This document shows, one piece after another, positions 44,453 to 52,641 of a stretch of 64,000 bases of DNA. The translations under genes and the position numbers were made by a program. The stretch's first letter is position 1. Each line of letters starts with the position of its first letter. Below the pieces are notes generated by a model, which worked only from the letters and a program-made list of their open reading frames with translations, had not been told where the DNA came from and searched no databases. Source of the stretch: Gracilimonas sp964505215 (GTDB lineage Bacteria > Bacteroidota > Rhodothermia > Balneolales > Balneolaceae); the NCBI GenBank assembly GCA_964505215.1, contig CAZDGU010000007.1, positions 62,001 through 126,000 on the forward strand. Reading direction: 5' to 3'.

Positions 44453-45559
44453 ATGCGACTGATTTTAGCTACTATAATAACTTCAACCTTTACTCTTTTC
44501 TTCATTTCCTGTGATGGCGACTATCGTCCGCTTGCCGAAGGAAATACCCGCGAGGTAGTTGTGGTGATGGATTCAACCCAATGGGAAAGTGAAACGGCAG
44601 AAGCAATCCGGGATGTATTTGGCAAATGGGTACTAACCGTGCCAAATGGCGAGCCTTTTTATGATTTACGTTTTACACATATAAAATCGCAACCACAGCT
44701 TGAGCGTATTAAAAGCCAAAAGAACATCATCTTTGCTGCGCCCATTGATGAAGAATCAAATGTAGGGCGGCAGGTTCGTGCTTTCCTGGACGATTCGATT
44801 GAAGAGCGAGTGAGACAAGGGGAGAGTTTTGCATTTCCGGTTGAAGATCAGTGGTTCAGGGACCAATACGTGCTGATATTAAGTTCTACTTCGGATGAGG
44901 AGTTGGCTGAAAAAATCAGAAATACGGAAAGCTCGCTGCTCAGCAATATGCTTGAAAAAGAACTGAAGCGATGGGAATATTTTGTGTACGAAAAGTATGA
45001 GCAAACTCAGCTTTCAGATTCTTTATGGGAAAATCATGGATTTAAAGTCCGCATTCAGCACGATTACGAAAAAAATATTGATACACTTAATTTTACCAGC
45101 TTCCGCCGCCCGCTTCCTCAAAACGACCGCTGGATGTGGACTTGGCACAAAGATGGAGTGAAAGATATTTCTTTTCTCGATGATGAGTGGATTATTGCAA
45201 CTCGCGATTCTCTTTCTCGCGAGTACATAAAAGGAGCCCGGGATGATATGTATGTGCAAACCTACCAGAAAAATCCCGACCAGCGGCCAATAGTCACTAA
45301 AAGCTTTCAAAAAGGCCGCCTGATTGTATATGAAACGCTTGGCACCTGGTACATGGTAAATGGATTGATGGGCGGGCCGTTTGTGAATTTCACCTATTAC
45401 GACCCTGATACCGACCGCTTGTTTATGGTTGATTATAATCAGTTTGCACCGGGCGTTCGTAAAAAGCTTCCGTTTGTGCGGCAGTTTAGAGCAATGGGGC
45501 GAACCTTTGAATCAGATTCAACCTGGACCGGAGCTGAAAAGTCTCAAAATCCAAGCTAA
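44453..45559 (+). CDS. DUF4837 family lipoprotein
   Basis: About 368 residues from the ATG at 44453; an ATG at 44432 inside trpA is also in frame. Starting at 44453 gives a compact lipoprotein signal with Cys20 (FISC). The body matches the Bacteroidota DUF4837 family (REVVVVMDSTQWES, HIKSQPQLERIKSQKNIIF, FQKGRLIVYETLGTWYMVNGLMGGPFVNF). Function unknown. It is cotranscribed with trp by position, ending at a strong terminator. Nothing suggests a role in tryptophan synthesis. Confidence 0.85.
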   Translation: MRLILATIITSTFTLFFISCDGDYRPLAEGNTREVVVVMDSTQWESETAEAIRDVFGKWVLTVPNGEPFYDLRFTHIKSQPQLERIKSQKNIIFAAPIDEESNVGRQVRAFLDDSIEERVRQGESFAFPVEDQWFRDQYVLILSSTSDEELAEKIRNTESSLLSNMLEKELKRWEYFVYEKYEQTQLSDSLWENHGFKVRIQHDYEKNIDTLNFTSFRRPLPQNDRWMWTWHKDGVKDISFLDDEWIIATRDSLSREYIKGARDDMYVQTYQKNPDQRPIVTKSFQKGRLIVYETLGTWYMVNGLMGGPFVNFTYYDPDTDRLFMVDYNQFAPGVRKKLPFVRQFRAMGRTFESDSTWTGAEKSQNPS

Positions 45560-45621
45560 CCGGCTCATTCTGCTTTAAGAAATTCATTAGCTGCGGGCGC
45601 TTTAAGTTGATTTTAAAATAG

Positions 45622-45661
45622 AGCCTGAATTCGATGTAGAAATTTGAATTCAGGCTTTTTT
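45622..45661 (+). terminator. Terminator of the trp operon
   Basis: AGCCTGAATTC, 13-nt loop, GAATTCAGGCT then six T. It lies 62 bp after the DUF4837 stop and closes the operon. Confidence 0.9.
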
Positions 45662-45706
45662 GGGGAAGAAAATAATCGTTTATATATGGAATGATGCTTA
45701 TTTTGG

Positions 45707-46522
45707 ATGATTATGAATAACACAGAAATAAAACACTCAGACAGCATCGCACAACTTTTTGGTGAGGCAGCCGAAAGCTATCACCAAGAAGCCATCATCC
45801 CCAAAAAAGTTTCAGAAGGACTGATTTCCTCGCTGCTTCCGTGGAGGGAAATTATTCCGGACGGCCCCATTCTTGAGATAGGATGCGGTACCGGCTTTTT
45901 AACCAAACAGCTGATTGAGCACTTCCCGGAACGGGAGTTTGTAATTACGGATGCCTCCCAAAAAATGCTTTCTTTTTGCGAGAATGCATTAAAAAAAGAA
46001 GGCTTACTTACCGATAAACACCGCTTTGAGCTGTTAGACGTCGACCATTTTTCTGCTGACGAGCCAGCTTACGCTATGGCAATCGCCAACTTTGTGCCAC
46101 ATTGGTTTAAAGATGCGGCTTTGGGTTTAGAACGAATTTCAGAAGCCATTAAACCTGAAGGTTTGTTATTATGCTCCTTTCCGGGAAATCATTCCTTTGA
46201 GCAGTGGTACGAACACTGCCTGGCGCTTGGGCTTCCTCACACCGCCAACGGACTGCCCGATGTGGAAGAGGTTGTGGTGAAATTATCTATGGGTCCGCTG
46301 CAAATAGATTATTACGAAAATGATATCATTCAGGAATTTGATTCTTCTTTAGAGTTCTTTCGCTATCTAAAAAACACAGGAGCCACCTATTGCAGAAAAG
46401 GCACCTCTTTAACTCCCAAGCAATTCAGGCTTCTGTTAAAGCATTGGGATAAAGAAGCTTCCGGAAAAGTTAAGATAAAGTGGCACACCGTTTACATTGC
46501 GGCTAAAAAGGATTGGGAGTGA
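45707..46522 (+). CDS. SAM-dependent methyltransferase, BioC-like
   Basis: 271 residues. Class I methyltransferase fold with SAM loop ILEIGCGTGFLTKQLIE, acidic ITDASQKML and the stretch MAIANFVPHWFKDAALGLERI. The overall pattern (N-terminal SIAQLFGEAAESYHQEAIIPKKVSE) resembles malonyl-ACP O-methyltransferase BioC, which starts pimelate synthesis for biotin. No other biotin gene is adjacent, so this assignment is tentative. Start codon ATG at 45707, with another ATG two codons later. Confidence 0.7.
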   Translation: MIMNNTEIKHSDSIAQLFGEAAESYHQEAIIPKKVSEGLISSLLPWREIIPDGPILEIGCGTGFLTKQLIEHFPEREFVITDASQKMLSFCENALKKEGLLTDKHRFELLDVDHFSADEPAYAMAIANFVPHWFKDAALGLERISEAIKPEGLLLCSFPGNHSFEQWYEHCLALGLPHTANGLPDVEEVVVKLSMGPLQIDYYENDIIQEFDSSLEFFRYLKNTGATYCRKGTSLTPKQFRLLLKHWDKEASGKVKIKWHTVYIAAKKDWE

Positions 46523-46544
46523 TTTTTTAGAATTAGCCTTGGTA

Positions 46545-46586
46545 ACGAACGTCGCGTTCGTAACGTATGCCGGAACTTCCGGTTCC
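46545..46586. repeat. Two-hairpin intergenic repeat, divergent copy
   Basis: First stem ACGAACG-TCG-CGTTCGT, spacer AACGTATGCC, second stem GGAAC-TTCCG-GTTCC. The architecture and spacing match the copies at 2022 and 3830, but the stem bases differ and remain complementary. The rest of 46587-46767 has GGTTCAGG and CCGGAGG-like fragments but no gene. Confidence 0.55.
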
Positions 46587-46767
46587 ACTTAGATTATTAT
46601 TTCTATTGTTGTTTGCAGTTCATTTATGCAAAGTTTTAAATAGGCCTGTTCTGAATCGGTGGTTCAGGTGGTATTCCCAACCGGGTGGTTGTGGAACGAG
46701 GGTGCGAGGGAGACTCGTTATTTAGGTTTTACTGTGATTTTACACTTCTGAACCGGAGGTTTGGGAT

Positions 46768-46810
46768 GAGAAGTATCTATTCACAAATATTGAGTTTTTA
46801 CACAGACTGA
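46768..46810 (+). repeat. Remnant end of the MITE-like element
   Basis: TATTCACAAATATTGAGTT followed by TTTACACAGACTGAGG aligns with the right end of the element at 36069-36251 (TATTCTCAAGTTTTGAGTT, then TTTACACAGGCTGGGC). The interior palindrome and the other end are missing. Confidence 0.55.
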
Positions 46811-46849
46811 GGGGTTGGGGACAAGAAGGAGTAAAATCTGAAGAGCTTA

Positions 46850-47326
46850 TTATTCCCTTCGCTCCTTGAAAAATGCTTTCAACAGATGCTCGCATTCCGG
46901 TTCCATGATGCCCTGGATAATTTCTACCTGATGGTTCAGTTTTTGATTGCTTGCAATGTTAAATACGCTTCCGCAACCACCGGCTTTGGCATCTGCTGCA
47001 CCGAAAACCACGGTTTTTAACTTGCTCCAAACGGCTGCACCCGAACACATGGGGCAGGGTTCAAGCGTTACGTAAAGGGTACATTCGTTCAGATATTTCT
47101 CACCCAGCGTTTCACAAGCCGCTGAAATGGCCAGCATTTCGGCATGTGCGGTGGGATCATTCAGCCGCTGCACCTGATTGTATCCTTTGCCGATAATCTG
47201 TCCGTTATGCACTACAATAGCACCTACGGGAACTTCCCGCTCATCAAAAGCCTGCTCGGCCAGCATAAAAGCACGTGCCATAAATCGGTGATGTTTTTGC
47301 CATAGCGGAAGATCTGCTTTATTCAT
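46850..47326 (-). CDS. tadA: tRNA-specific adenosine deaminase
   Basis: 158 residues. Converts the wobble adenosine of tRNA-Arg(ACG) to inosine. The deaminase zinc site is complete: HAEMLAIS (zinc His, catalytic Glu) and PCPMCSGA (two zinc Cys). VPVGAIVV and NEC-TLYVTLEPC segments are typical. Divergently placed 59 bp from apt; the short shared spacer must hold both promoters. Confidence 0.93.
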   Translation of the reverse strand: MNKADLPLWQKHHRFMARAFMLAEQAFDEREVPVGAIVVHNGQIIGKGYNQVQRLNDPTAHAEMLAISAACETLGEKYLNECTLYVTLEPCPMCSGAAVWSKLKTVVFGAADAKAGGCGSVFNIASNQKLNHQVEIIQGIMEPECEHLLKAFFKERRE

Positions 47327-47385
47327 AGATATTTGTTTACTATTGTTGCCATTTATTACCTTGGCGCGAACTTAATCTTATTTGA

Positions 47386-47928
47386 ATGAAAAAAGTAGAG
47401 CAAAGCATAAAAGATTTTATAGCCCAAACCATCCGAACCATTCCTGATTTTCCCAAACAGGGCATTCAGTTTAAAGACATCACCACGCTGCTGCAGGATA
47501 AAAGAGCGCTGGAGCTCACCTCTTACATGCTGGCTCAGCCTTTTCGCAATCAACCCGTTGATGTGGTGGTGGGATTGGAATCACGTGGATTTTTATTCGG
47601 AACGAACTTAGCGATGGAATTAAATGCGAGCTTTGTGCCTATTCGAAAGCCCGGCAAGCTCCCTGCTGAGACGCTTTCAGAAACCTATGAATTGGAATAC
47701 GGAACCGATAGCCTCGAAATTCACAGTGATGCCATTTCAAAAGGAGACCGGGTAATTATACATGATGATTTGATAGCCACCGGTGGTACGGCATTGGCCG
47801 CTTCTAAACTGGTTGAGCGCTTGGGGGGAAATATTATAGGATATTCCTTCATACTGGAGCTTTCATTTTTGAAGGGCAGAAACATGCTTTTTCCCAACAT
47901 TCCTGTTGAAAGTATTATTAAAGAGTAG
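47386..47928 (+). CDS. apt: Adenine phosphoribosyltransferase
   Basis: 180 residues. Salvages adenine to AMP with PRPP. The PRPP loop VIIHDDLIATGGTALAASKL is at about 124-143; VVGLESRGFLFGTNLA and VPIRKPGKLPAET are the substrate-binding segments typical of Apt. N-terminal IRTIPDFPKQGIQFKDITTLL is diagnostic. Confidence 0.96.
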   Translation: MKKVEQSIKDFIAQTIRTIPDFPKQGIQFKDITTLLQDKRALELTSYMLAQPFRNQPVDVVVGLESRGFLFGTNLAMELNASFVPIRKPGKLPAETLSETYELEYGTDSLEIHSDAISKGDRVIIHDDLIATGGTALAASKLVERLGGNIIGYSFILELSFLKGRNMLFPNIPVESIIKE

Positions 47929-47995
47929 GCGGAACATATTCTTTTCTTGAAGCTACAATTAACTGAACCAAAAAACAGTAATTGAGGACATAAAG

Positions 47996-48487
47996 ATGAG
48001 ACGCCAACAAATTTTTCCCGTTCTACTTTTGGCTGCTTTAATATTTGCAGGCACGGCTTGTAAAACATTTGTAGTCAAAAATGTTAATTATGCCCATCAA
48101 ATTGAATCGGTGCTTACGCCCGACAGCGATGGCATTGTGCACGACAAACGACACGGAATTACCTTTAACGTGAAACCTTTCCAAAAGCAGGAATTCGGCG
48201 AGACTGATTCTACCGCTATTGAGGAAGTTCGGTTGATCAGAAATGATAAGGGCTTCTATTTTATTACCGCCAATCAGTTTAAACACGTTTACGTGATGAA
48301 ACCGATTGAAAAAGGAATGAAGCTGGAGAAAAAGATTAAAGTTTCTGAGGAAGGAATAGCTAATCCTGCTTTTAATATGAGAGAGGGTATTGTACAGTTA
48401 GTAAAAGTGGAAGCCAATGAAATGGTGATGCTTAATGAAGAGGGCATCAAAAAACAGAAAGAAGATAACAAGGAGAAACAGTCATGA
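47996..48487 (+). CDS. Lipoprotein of unknown function
   Basis: 163 residues. Lipoprotein signal with Cys22 (GTAC). The mature part is mostly beta strand by composition, with GITFNVKPFQKQEFGETDS and DKGFYFITANQFKHVYVMKP, and a lysine-rich tail. I do not recognise the family. Its stop overlaps the next gene's ATG by 4 bp, so the two are probably coexpressed and may work together at the envelope. Confidence 0.65.
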   Translation: MRRQQIFPVLLLAALIFAGTACKTFVVKNVNYAHQIESVLTPDSDGIVHDKRHGITFNVKPFQKQEFGETDSTAIEEVRLIRNDKGFYFITANQFKHVYVMKPIEKGMKLEKKIKVSEEGIANPAFNMREGIVQLVKVEANEMVMLNEEGIKKQKEDNKEKQS

Positions 48488-49710
48488 GAACCGCTACAAA
48501 TTTATTCATAACCGTTTTGTTTTTGATGATTGGGGTGACCGGCATTCAGGCCCAAACTTCCGATTATCAAATAAAAAAGAACTTTGAGAAAGAATACGCA
48601 CAGTTCAAAAACGATATTGAGCAAGCGATGACCGTTCAGGAAATTGACAGCCTGCGCCAGAAAATTAAAGACCTGGCCTATGCTCATGCCGAGCACGAGC
48701 AGCTACTGGATAATGCGCTTTATCCTGAAACCTACGAAAGCAGTATGGAAGAGCTTAAGCAACGCGCCCGTTCTGCCGAGCACAAGCTGCTGATCATTGA
48801 AAATCAGGATGAAAAGTTAGCCCAGCTTACAGACGAGCTTTCATCTTATAAGTCAGAAATTGCGCTGCTAAACAGCCGTACGGATTCTCTCCGAAATGCC
48901 ATTCTTGCTTCTGAGAAAAGTGAAAGCGACCTGTCAAAATTGGTGGAGCGCTATCGTAAAAGCATGGAAGAGCGCGATGAGTTTGTGCTAACCATGATCG
49001 ACTCTTTGTTCATTACGTATAAAGATTTACAGGGTGAAGCTTTAGCCAAATTCACTGAGAAAAATGCAACCAGACCGCTTCATAAAGAAGATAACCCGCT
49101 TAAAGTGATTCAGTCTGTTATTGATGAGAACATCCAGATACTGAAGTCGAACGACGGCTCCCTTCAAACCGAAGATTACCTGCGCATGCATGTAGTTCAA
49201 AGTCGCTTTTCGGAAGTTTGGAATCAGATTGGAACCGAGCTTGCGCAAATTTACGGAGCCAACAAATCCGAAAGCTGGAAATCTCGCATTGATGAAAAAT
49301 TAGGCGACTGGAAAGCCAGTTCATCCAAAAACATGTGGGCTTCAATAGATACCTATCTGGAAGAGCATAACATTGAGCTGAGCGCTTTTGACAATAACGA
49401 AAGCTTCTACAAAGCCATAGACACATTTATAAGCGATGCCACGGATGCCAGCCGCGAAAAAGTAGTTACTAAAGAAAATTATAAAGAATTTGAATCTTTT
49501 TATGATTTCTGGAATGGCAAAATTAAAAGTGACTGGGGAAATTTGGTGCAAAAAGGCGAAGTACTTACCATGAGCCAAATTTCGAGTATTGACTCAGAGA
49601 TGATGAGTTGGAAAGAGGAAGCCAAGCCCAAATCATTTTTGATTCCTATTCTGTTTGGCGTGAGCTTACTGGTTATCATTGGGTTGATTATCGTATTGGC
49701 TCGTAAGTAA
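48484..49710 (+). CDS. Exported coiled-coil protein with C-terminal membrane anchor
   Basis: 408 residues. Signal peptide at about 1-24 (ends GIQAQ), heptad-rich coiled coil at about 70-165 (LKQRARSAEHKLLIIENQDEK), a helical middle domain with repeated tryptophans, and a single membrane helix at about 384-404 followed only by ARK. The topology suggests a periplasmic domain held by its C-terminus in a membrane. Family not recognised. Translationally coupled to the lipoprotein gene before it and closed by a terminator. Confidence 0.68.
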   Translation: MRTATNLFITVLFLMIGVTGIQAQTSDYQIKKNFEKEYAQFKNDIEQAMTVQEIDSLRQKIKDLAYAHAEHEQLLDNALYPETYESSMEELKQRARSAEHKLLIIENQDEKLAQLTDELSSYKSEIALLNSRTDSLRNAILASEKSESDLSKLVERYRKSMEERDEFVLTMIDSLFITYKDLQGEALAKFTEKNATRPLHKEDNPLKVIQSVIDENIQILKSNDGSLQTEDYLRMHVVQSRFSEVWNQIGTELAQIYGANKSESWKSRIDEKLGDWKASSSKNMWASIDTYLEEHNIELSAFDNNESFYKAIDTFISDATDASREKVVTKENYKEFESFYDFWNGKIKSDWGNLVQKGEVLTMSQISSIDSEMMSWKEEAKPKSFLIPILFGVSLLVIIGLIIVLARK

Positions 49711-49738
49711 AACCCATCATTTAGACTTCTTTGTAATC

Positions 49739-49767
49739 AAAAGCCGGCTTGTAAGTCGGCTTTTTTT
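49739..49767 (+). terminator. Terminator after the coiled-coil gene
   Basis: AAAGCCGGCTT, short loop, AAGTCGGCTTT and a T-run (seven T), with one G-T pair. It lies 29 bp after the stop. Confidence 0.88.
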
Positions 49768-49874
49768 GTTGGAGGATGTATTTGAGTGTTTGTTGTAATT
49801 TAATTGAACTATAGAATAACCAGTAAAGTTCGTACGAGCAATCTGGTTAGATTGGATATTGGGCTTTAACCCAA

Positions 49875-49959
49875 ACGCTGCGAGGTCTTTTAGACGCTCG
49901 CAGGTTTTTCCAATTTGGCAAGAAAGTAACCTCGCAGCGTGCACAGCTCCTGCGAGCGT
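49875..49959. repeat. Interlocked inverted repeats (A-B-A'-B')
   Basis: A is ACGCTGCGAGGT (49875-49886) and its exact complement A' ACCTCGCAGCGT is at 49929-49940. B is ACGCTCGCAGG (49894-49904) and its complement B' CCTGCGAGCGT is at 49949-49959. The order A, B, A', B' has pseudoknot topology if all pairs form in RNA. No coding potential. Confidence 0.6.
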
Positions 49960-50325
49960 TATGGAATGATGAAGTTGTTGCTATATATTACCCCAAAAAC
50001 TAAGGCAGGGAAGGGGATTATTCGGATTCTGCAATTTGGGAAGTAAATACCGAATATATCTGAATTTAGCATAGCTGGAGGCAGAGCCTCCGCGGAACGA
50101 GGGTAACGAGGATAACGGTGGGTATTACCATTCGGGACTCGATCTGACGGATTGCTCGTCTGATCGATGGATTGGATTTGGCTTAGGTTAGTCGAATCGA
50201 GCAAACGGTCAGGCGGCTTGGAGCCGGCAGACCGGGTGGGGACAAACCCAAGGAAGAACTTTTTTCTTGCTCGTTTAGAAAGTGTTGGTTTTATAGCAAA
50301 TTATTGACTTTCCCTGTCCAAATCT
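49960..50325. other. Non-coding spacer with scattered short hairpins
   Basis: No convincing gene. GGAGGC-AGA-GCCTCC is a small hairpin near 50080, followed by CGGAACGAGGGTAACGAGG-type sequence like that near 46690. Segments with CGATCTGACGGATTGCTCG repeat short motifs around GATCTGAC/GTCTGATC. Probably decayed repeats. Confidence 0.4.
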
Positions 50326-50328
50326 AAG

Positions 50329-50390
50329 TCTCTCCTTGAGGAGAGGGCAATTCATTCAACACCTCGTTGATTGAATTGCGAGAGGTGTTG
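50329..50390. repeat. Structured repeat with loop-complementary downstream sequence
   Basis: A small hairpin CTCTCC-TTGA-GGAGAG is followed by CAATTCATTCAAC (50348-50360) and GTTGATTGAATTG (50366-50378), a 13-position stem with one mismatch. Its 5-nt loop ACCTC is complementary to GAGGT at 50382-50386. The last piece extends as GAGGTGTTG against CAACACCTC. As above, the order is pseudoknot-like. Confidence 0.5.
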
Positions 50391-50493
50391 GCGGTGGATG
50401 GTTGAGATGTTTTGCCGCGCTCATGGTTTAAACTCTTTCCCAAAAGAACATATCGCACCTACGGCGCGGAGACTGTTTAGCTTTTTTTGTTTT

Positions 50494-50530
50494 TACAAAC
50501 ATACCGTCCCGATGGGACGGTATGTTTGTA
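50494..50530. repeat. Perfect palindrome beside the VWA gene
   Basis: TACAAACATACCGTCCC, loop GAT, and the exact reverse complement: 17 bp without mismatch. It begins 4 bp beyond the stop of the minus-strand VWA gene. On that strand the bases after it are A-rich, not T-rich, so it is not a standard intrinsic terminator, but it could protect the mRNA 3' end. Confidence 0.7.
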
Positions 50531-50533
50531 TCT

Positions 50534-52627
50534 TCAAGGCAAAGAATAATATTTTCGGAGCATCCACTCGGTACCTAAGAGCAGTAAAACCAGTGCAAAC
50601 CAGAACAGAGAGCGAACGGGAAATGAGTAGTTTTCGACCCTTTCTGTGCGGCTGTTTAGCAACTGTGCGCTTTGCAGGCTGTCCCATAGAGCGTCTGCAT
50701 TTTGGTATTCGAAAAAATTACCGCCCGAGTTAGTGGCAATGGAGCGCAACAGATCATCATTCCGAACGGTGTTGGTGAGCTCCGAACTGGAATTAGATAC
50801 CATAAACTCCCCCGATTGTGTTTCTATAACCCGATTTCCTTTGCGAGCTGTAGCTTCGTAATGGTACATTCCTTCCGAAAGCCTGGGAAAGCTAAGCTGA
50901 TAATTTCCATTACCGGCATTTCTCATATTAAAAGTACGCACAGGTTCACCATCTGATTTCATTTCTATTTCAATAATTCCATCATTTTCAGGCTCATCCC
51001 GCTCGTTTCTTAGGCTTCCATTCAGTGTAGGAGCCTCGGCTGTGGTAAATGTTTTTTTGGAAGGAGTCACCCGTAATTTTCTGTTATCAGGGTCGCTGGC
51101 CGTCCAGGAAATAAGGTTAGTAAACAGTTGATTCGTATAATTTTGTTGCGACGGATTTGGATTTCTCAGCAGCCTGAACCAGCCCCAGGGAAGTACGTGT
51201 CCGCGCCGCATATTTCCCTGTTCTGTTACCGCCAAAGCAGGAGCATCGGTATTCAACCCATCAAAAATAGTAGCATATAATGCAGTGCCCGATAATTCCG
51301 AAAGTTCAGCTCGCAGCGGACCGTATAGCGTGGGCAACTCCAATAAGTTCAGGGGAGGAAGTTCCATTACGGGCTGCTCTTCTTCATTAGCTAATTGCTC
51401 CAAATTCACCTTGGCAACCTGGTTAGATTTTGGAGTAATCAGCTCGATTCCGGCTTCCGATAATCCTCTTCCACTGCGCGGACTAAGCTCAAAAAACAGG
51501 GTAGGCGTGGAGCTCATCAAATTCAGCAGCACGGGAGGAATGCTCTCCGGAGGTGCTCCATGAATAATAATTAAGTTTGGATCCGGATTATCAGGCAGGT
51601 CTTCAATAAAACGGTTATTTCCTAACCAGGTTAGAGTGGTAAGTTCATTATTTTCATCATGCCGAATAACTGAACGCACCGCTTTTACATCGGGGTGAAT
51701 TTCAAAAGCAATGTGTAATATTTTCACTTTACTGTCTAAAATATCGATCGGAAAGCGGTAGATGTTATTCTCTTCGGTCCATTCGCCCGGCAGCGGTTCT
51801 GCTGTAATTTCATACTGTTTCAAGCCGGTTTCTGTGGCTTCCAGCTCAAACTGTACTTTTTTAATTTGCCGATCGGTATCAAAAGTAATTTGTTTGGATT
51901 GAAGGGTTTCTCCCTCTGCCTTTAAAGAAACCGTAACCGTATTATTGGCATAACCTGACTGAGATAACTCGGCCTCGATGGCGTGCTTGGTGTTGGTATA
52001 GCCGGTGGAATTTGTTAACACATTTGCAACGGAAATGTCGCGCACAGTAGAGGTATCGCCAATGGCAATGGTGTATATCGGAATGACGGAGCCTGAGGCA
52101 TCTACGGCAGGATTTCGGCCATAGGTGATAATGCCATCCGAGATGATGACAGCCGCCTGAACTTCTTCCTTCATTTCTAAAACAGAAGTCACAGGCTGGG
52201 AAAGATTGGTTTGATTTTCCGTTGCCATAATCGAATCGGGATGAATGTCGGCAATACGCTCACCCATAGAATAAAAGCTGACGTCCGCCCGGGTTTGATT
52301 AGCGAAGTCCAGCGTTTCTAACAGCTGATTATAGCTTTCAAGCCCTTGGTAATCGCCTTTTTGAATTCCAACACTTTCCGAATTATCCAAAAAAACAGCT
52401 AAACCGGGCTTGCGTTCCACTTGCTTGGATGAGTAAAAATAGGGATTAAGCAGTAACAGCAAAATCAGCACAAAAGCACTGCCCCTTAAGGCCATTAGCA
52501 CGCCACGGGAAAGGGCCGGAATACTCTCAAACTTTCGATAGGATGCCCAGGCTAACGTCAGCAATAAAATAGCAATAACAATAACTAAGGCCGGAGAAAC
52601 AATATGTTGAAAGCCTTGAAAGTCCAC
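50534..52627 (-). CDS. VWA-domain membrane protein (BatA-like context)
   Basis: 697 residues. Two N-terminal membrane helices (about 10-28 and 43-62), a VWA domain at about 75-200 with the MIDAS start FLDNSESVG (DxSxS) and IISDGI, a long periplasmic beta-rich region, and a final helix at about 670-690. The start is GTG. It follows a MoxR ATPase gene by 14 bp, the usual MoxR-VWA partnership. Such pairs act as chaperone or metal-insertion systems in the envelope; the client is unknown. No DUF58 gene is present. Confidence 0.82.
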   Translation of the reverse strand: MDFQGFQHIVSPALVIVIAILLLTLAWASYRKFESIPALSRGVLMALRGSAFVLILLLLLNPYFYSSKQVERKPGLAVFLDNSESVGIQKGDYQGLESYNQLLETLDFANQTRADVSFYSMGERIADIHPDSIMATENQTNLSQPVTSVLEMKEEVQAAVIISDGIITYGRNPAVDASGSVIPIYTIAIGDTSTVRDISVANVLTNSTGYTNTKHAIEAELSQSGYANNTVTVSLKAEGETLQSKQITFDTDRQIKKVQFELEATETGLKQYEITAEPLPGEWTEENNIYRFPIDILDSKVKILHIAFEIHPDVKAVRSVIRHDENNELTTLTWLGNNRFIEDLPDNPDPNLIIIHGAPPESIPPVLLNLMSSTPTLFFELSPRSGRGLSEAGIELITPKSNQVAKVNLEQLANEEEQPVMELPPLNLLELPTLYGPLRAELSELSGTALYATIFDGLNTDAPALAVTEQGNMRRGHVLPWGWFRLLRNPNPSQQNYTNQLFTNLISWTASDPDNRKLRVTPSKKTFTTAEAPTLNGSLRNERDEPENDGIIEIEMKSDGEPVRTFNMRNAGNGNYQLSFPRLSEGMYHYEATARKGNRVIETQSGEFMVSNSSSELTNTVRNDDLLRSIATNSGGNFFEYQNADALWDSLQSAQLLNSRTERVENYSFPVRSLFWFALVLLLLGTEWMLRKYYSLP

Positions 52628-52641
52628 CGGTACTCCTTCAG

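Noticed and set aside
50371..50733. A 120-codon frame running from the spacer into the VWA gene
   Set aside because: It covers repeats and palindromes and then an antisense part of a well-supported gene; composition is not protein-like.
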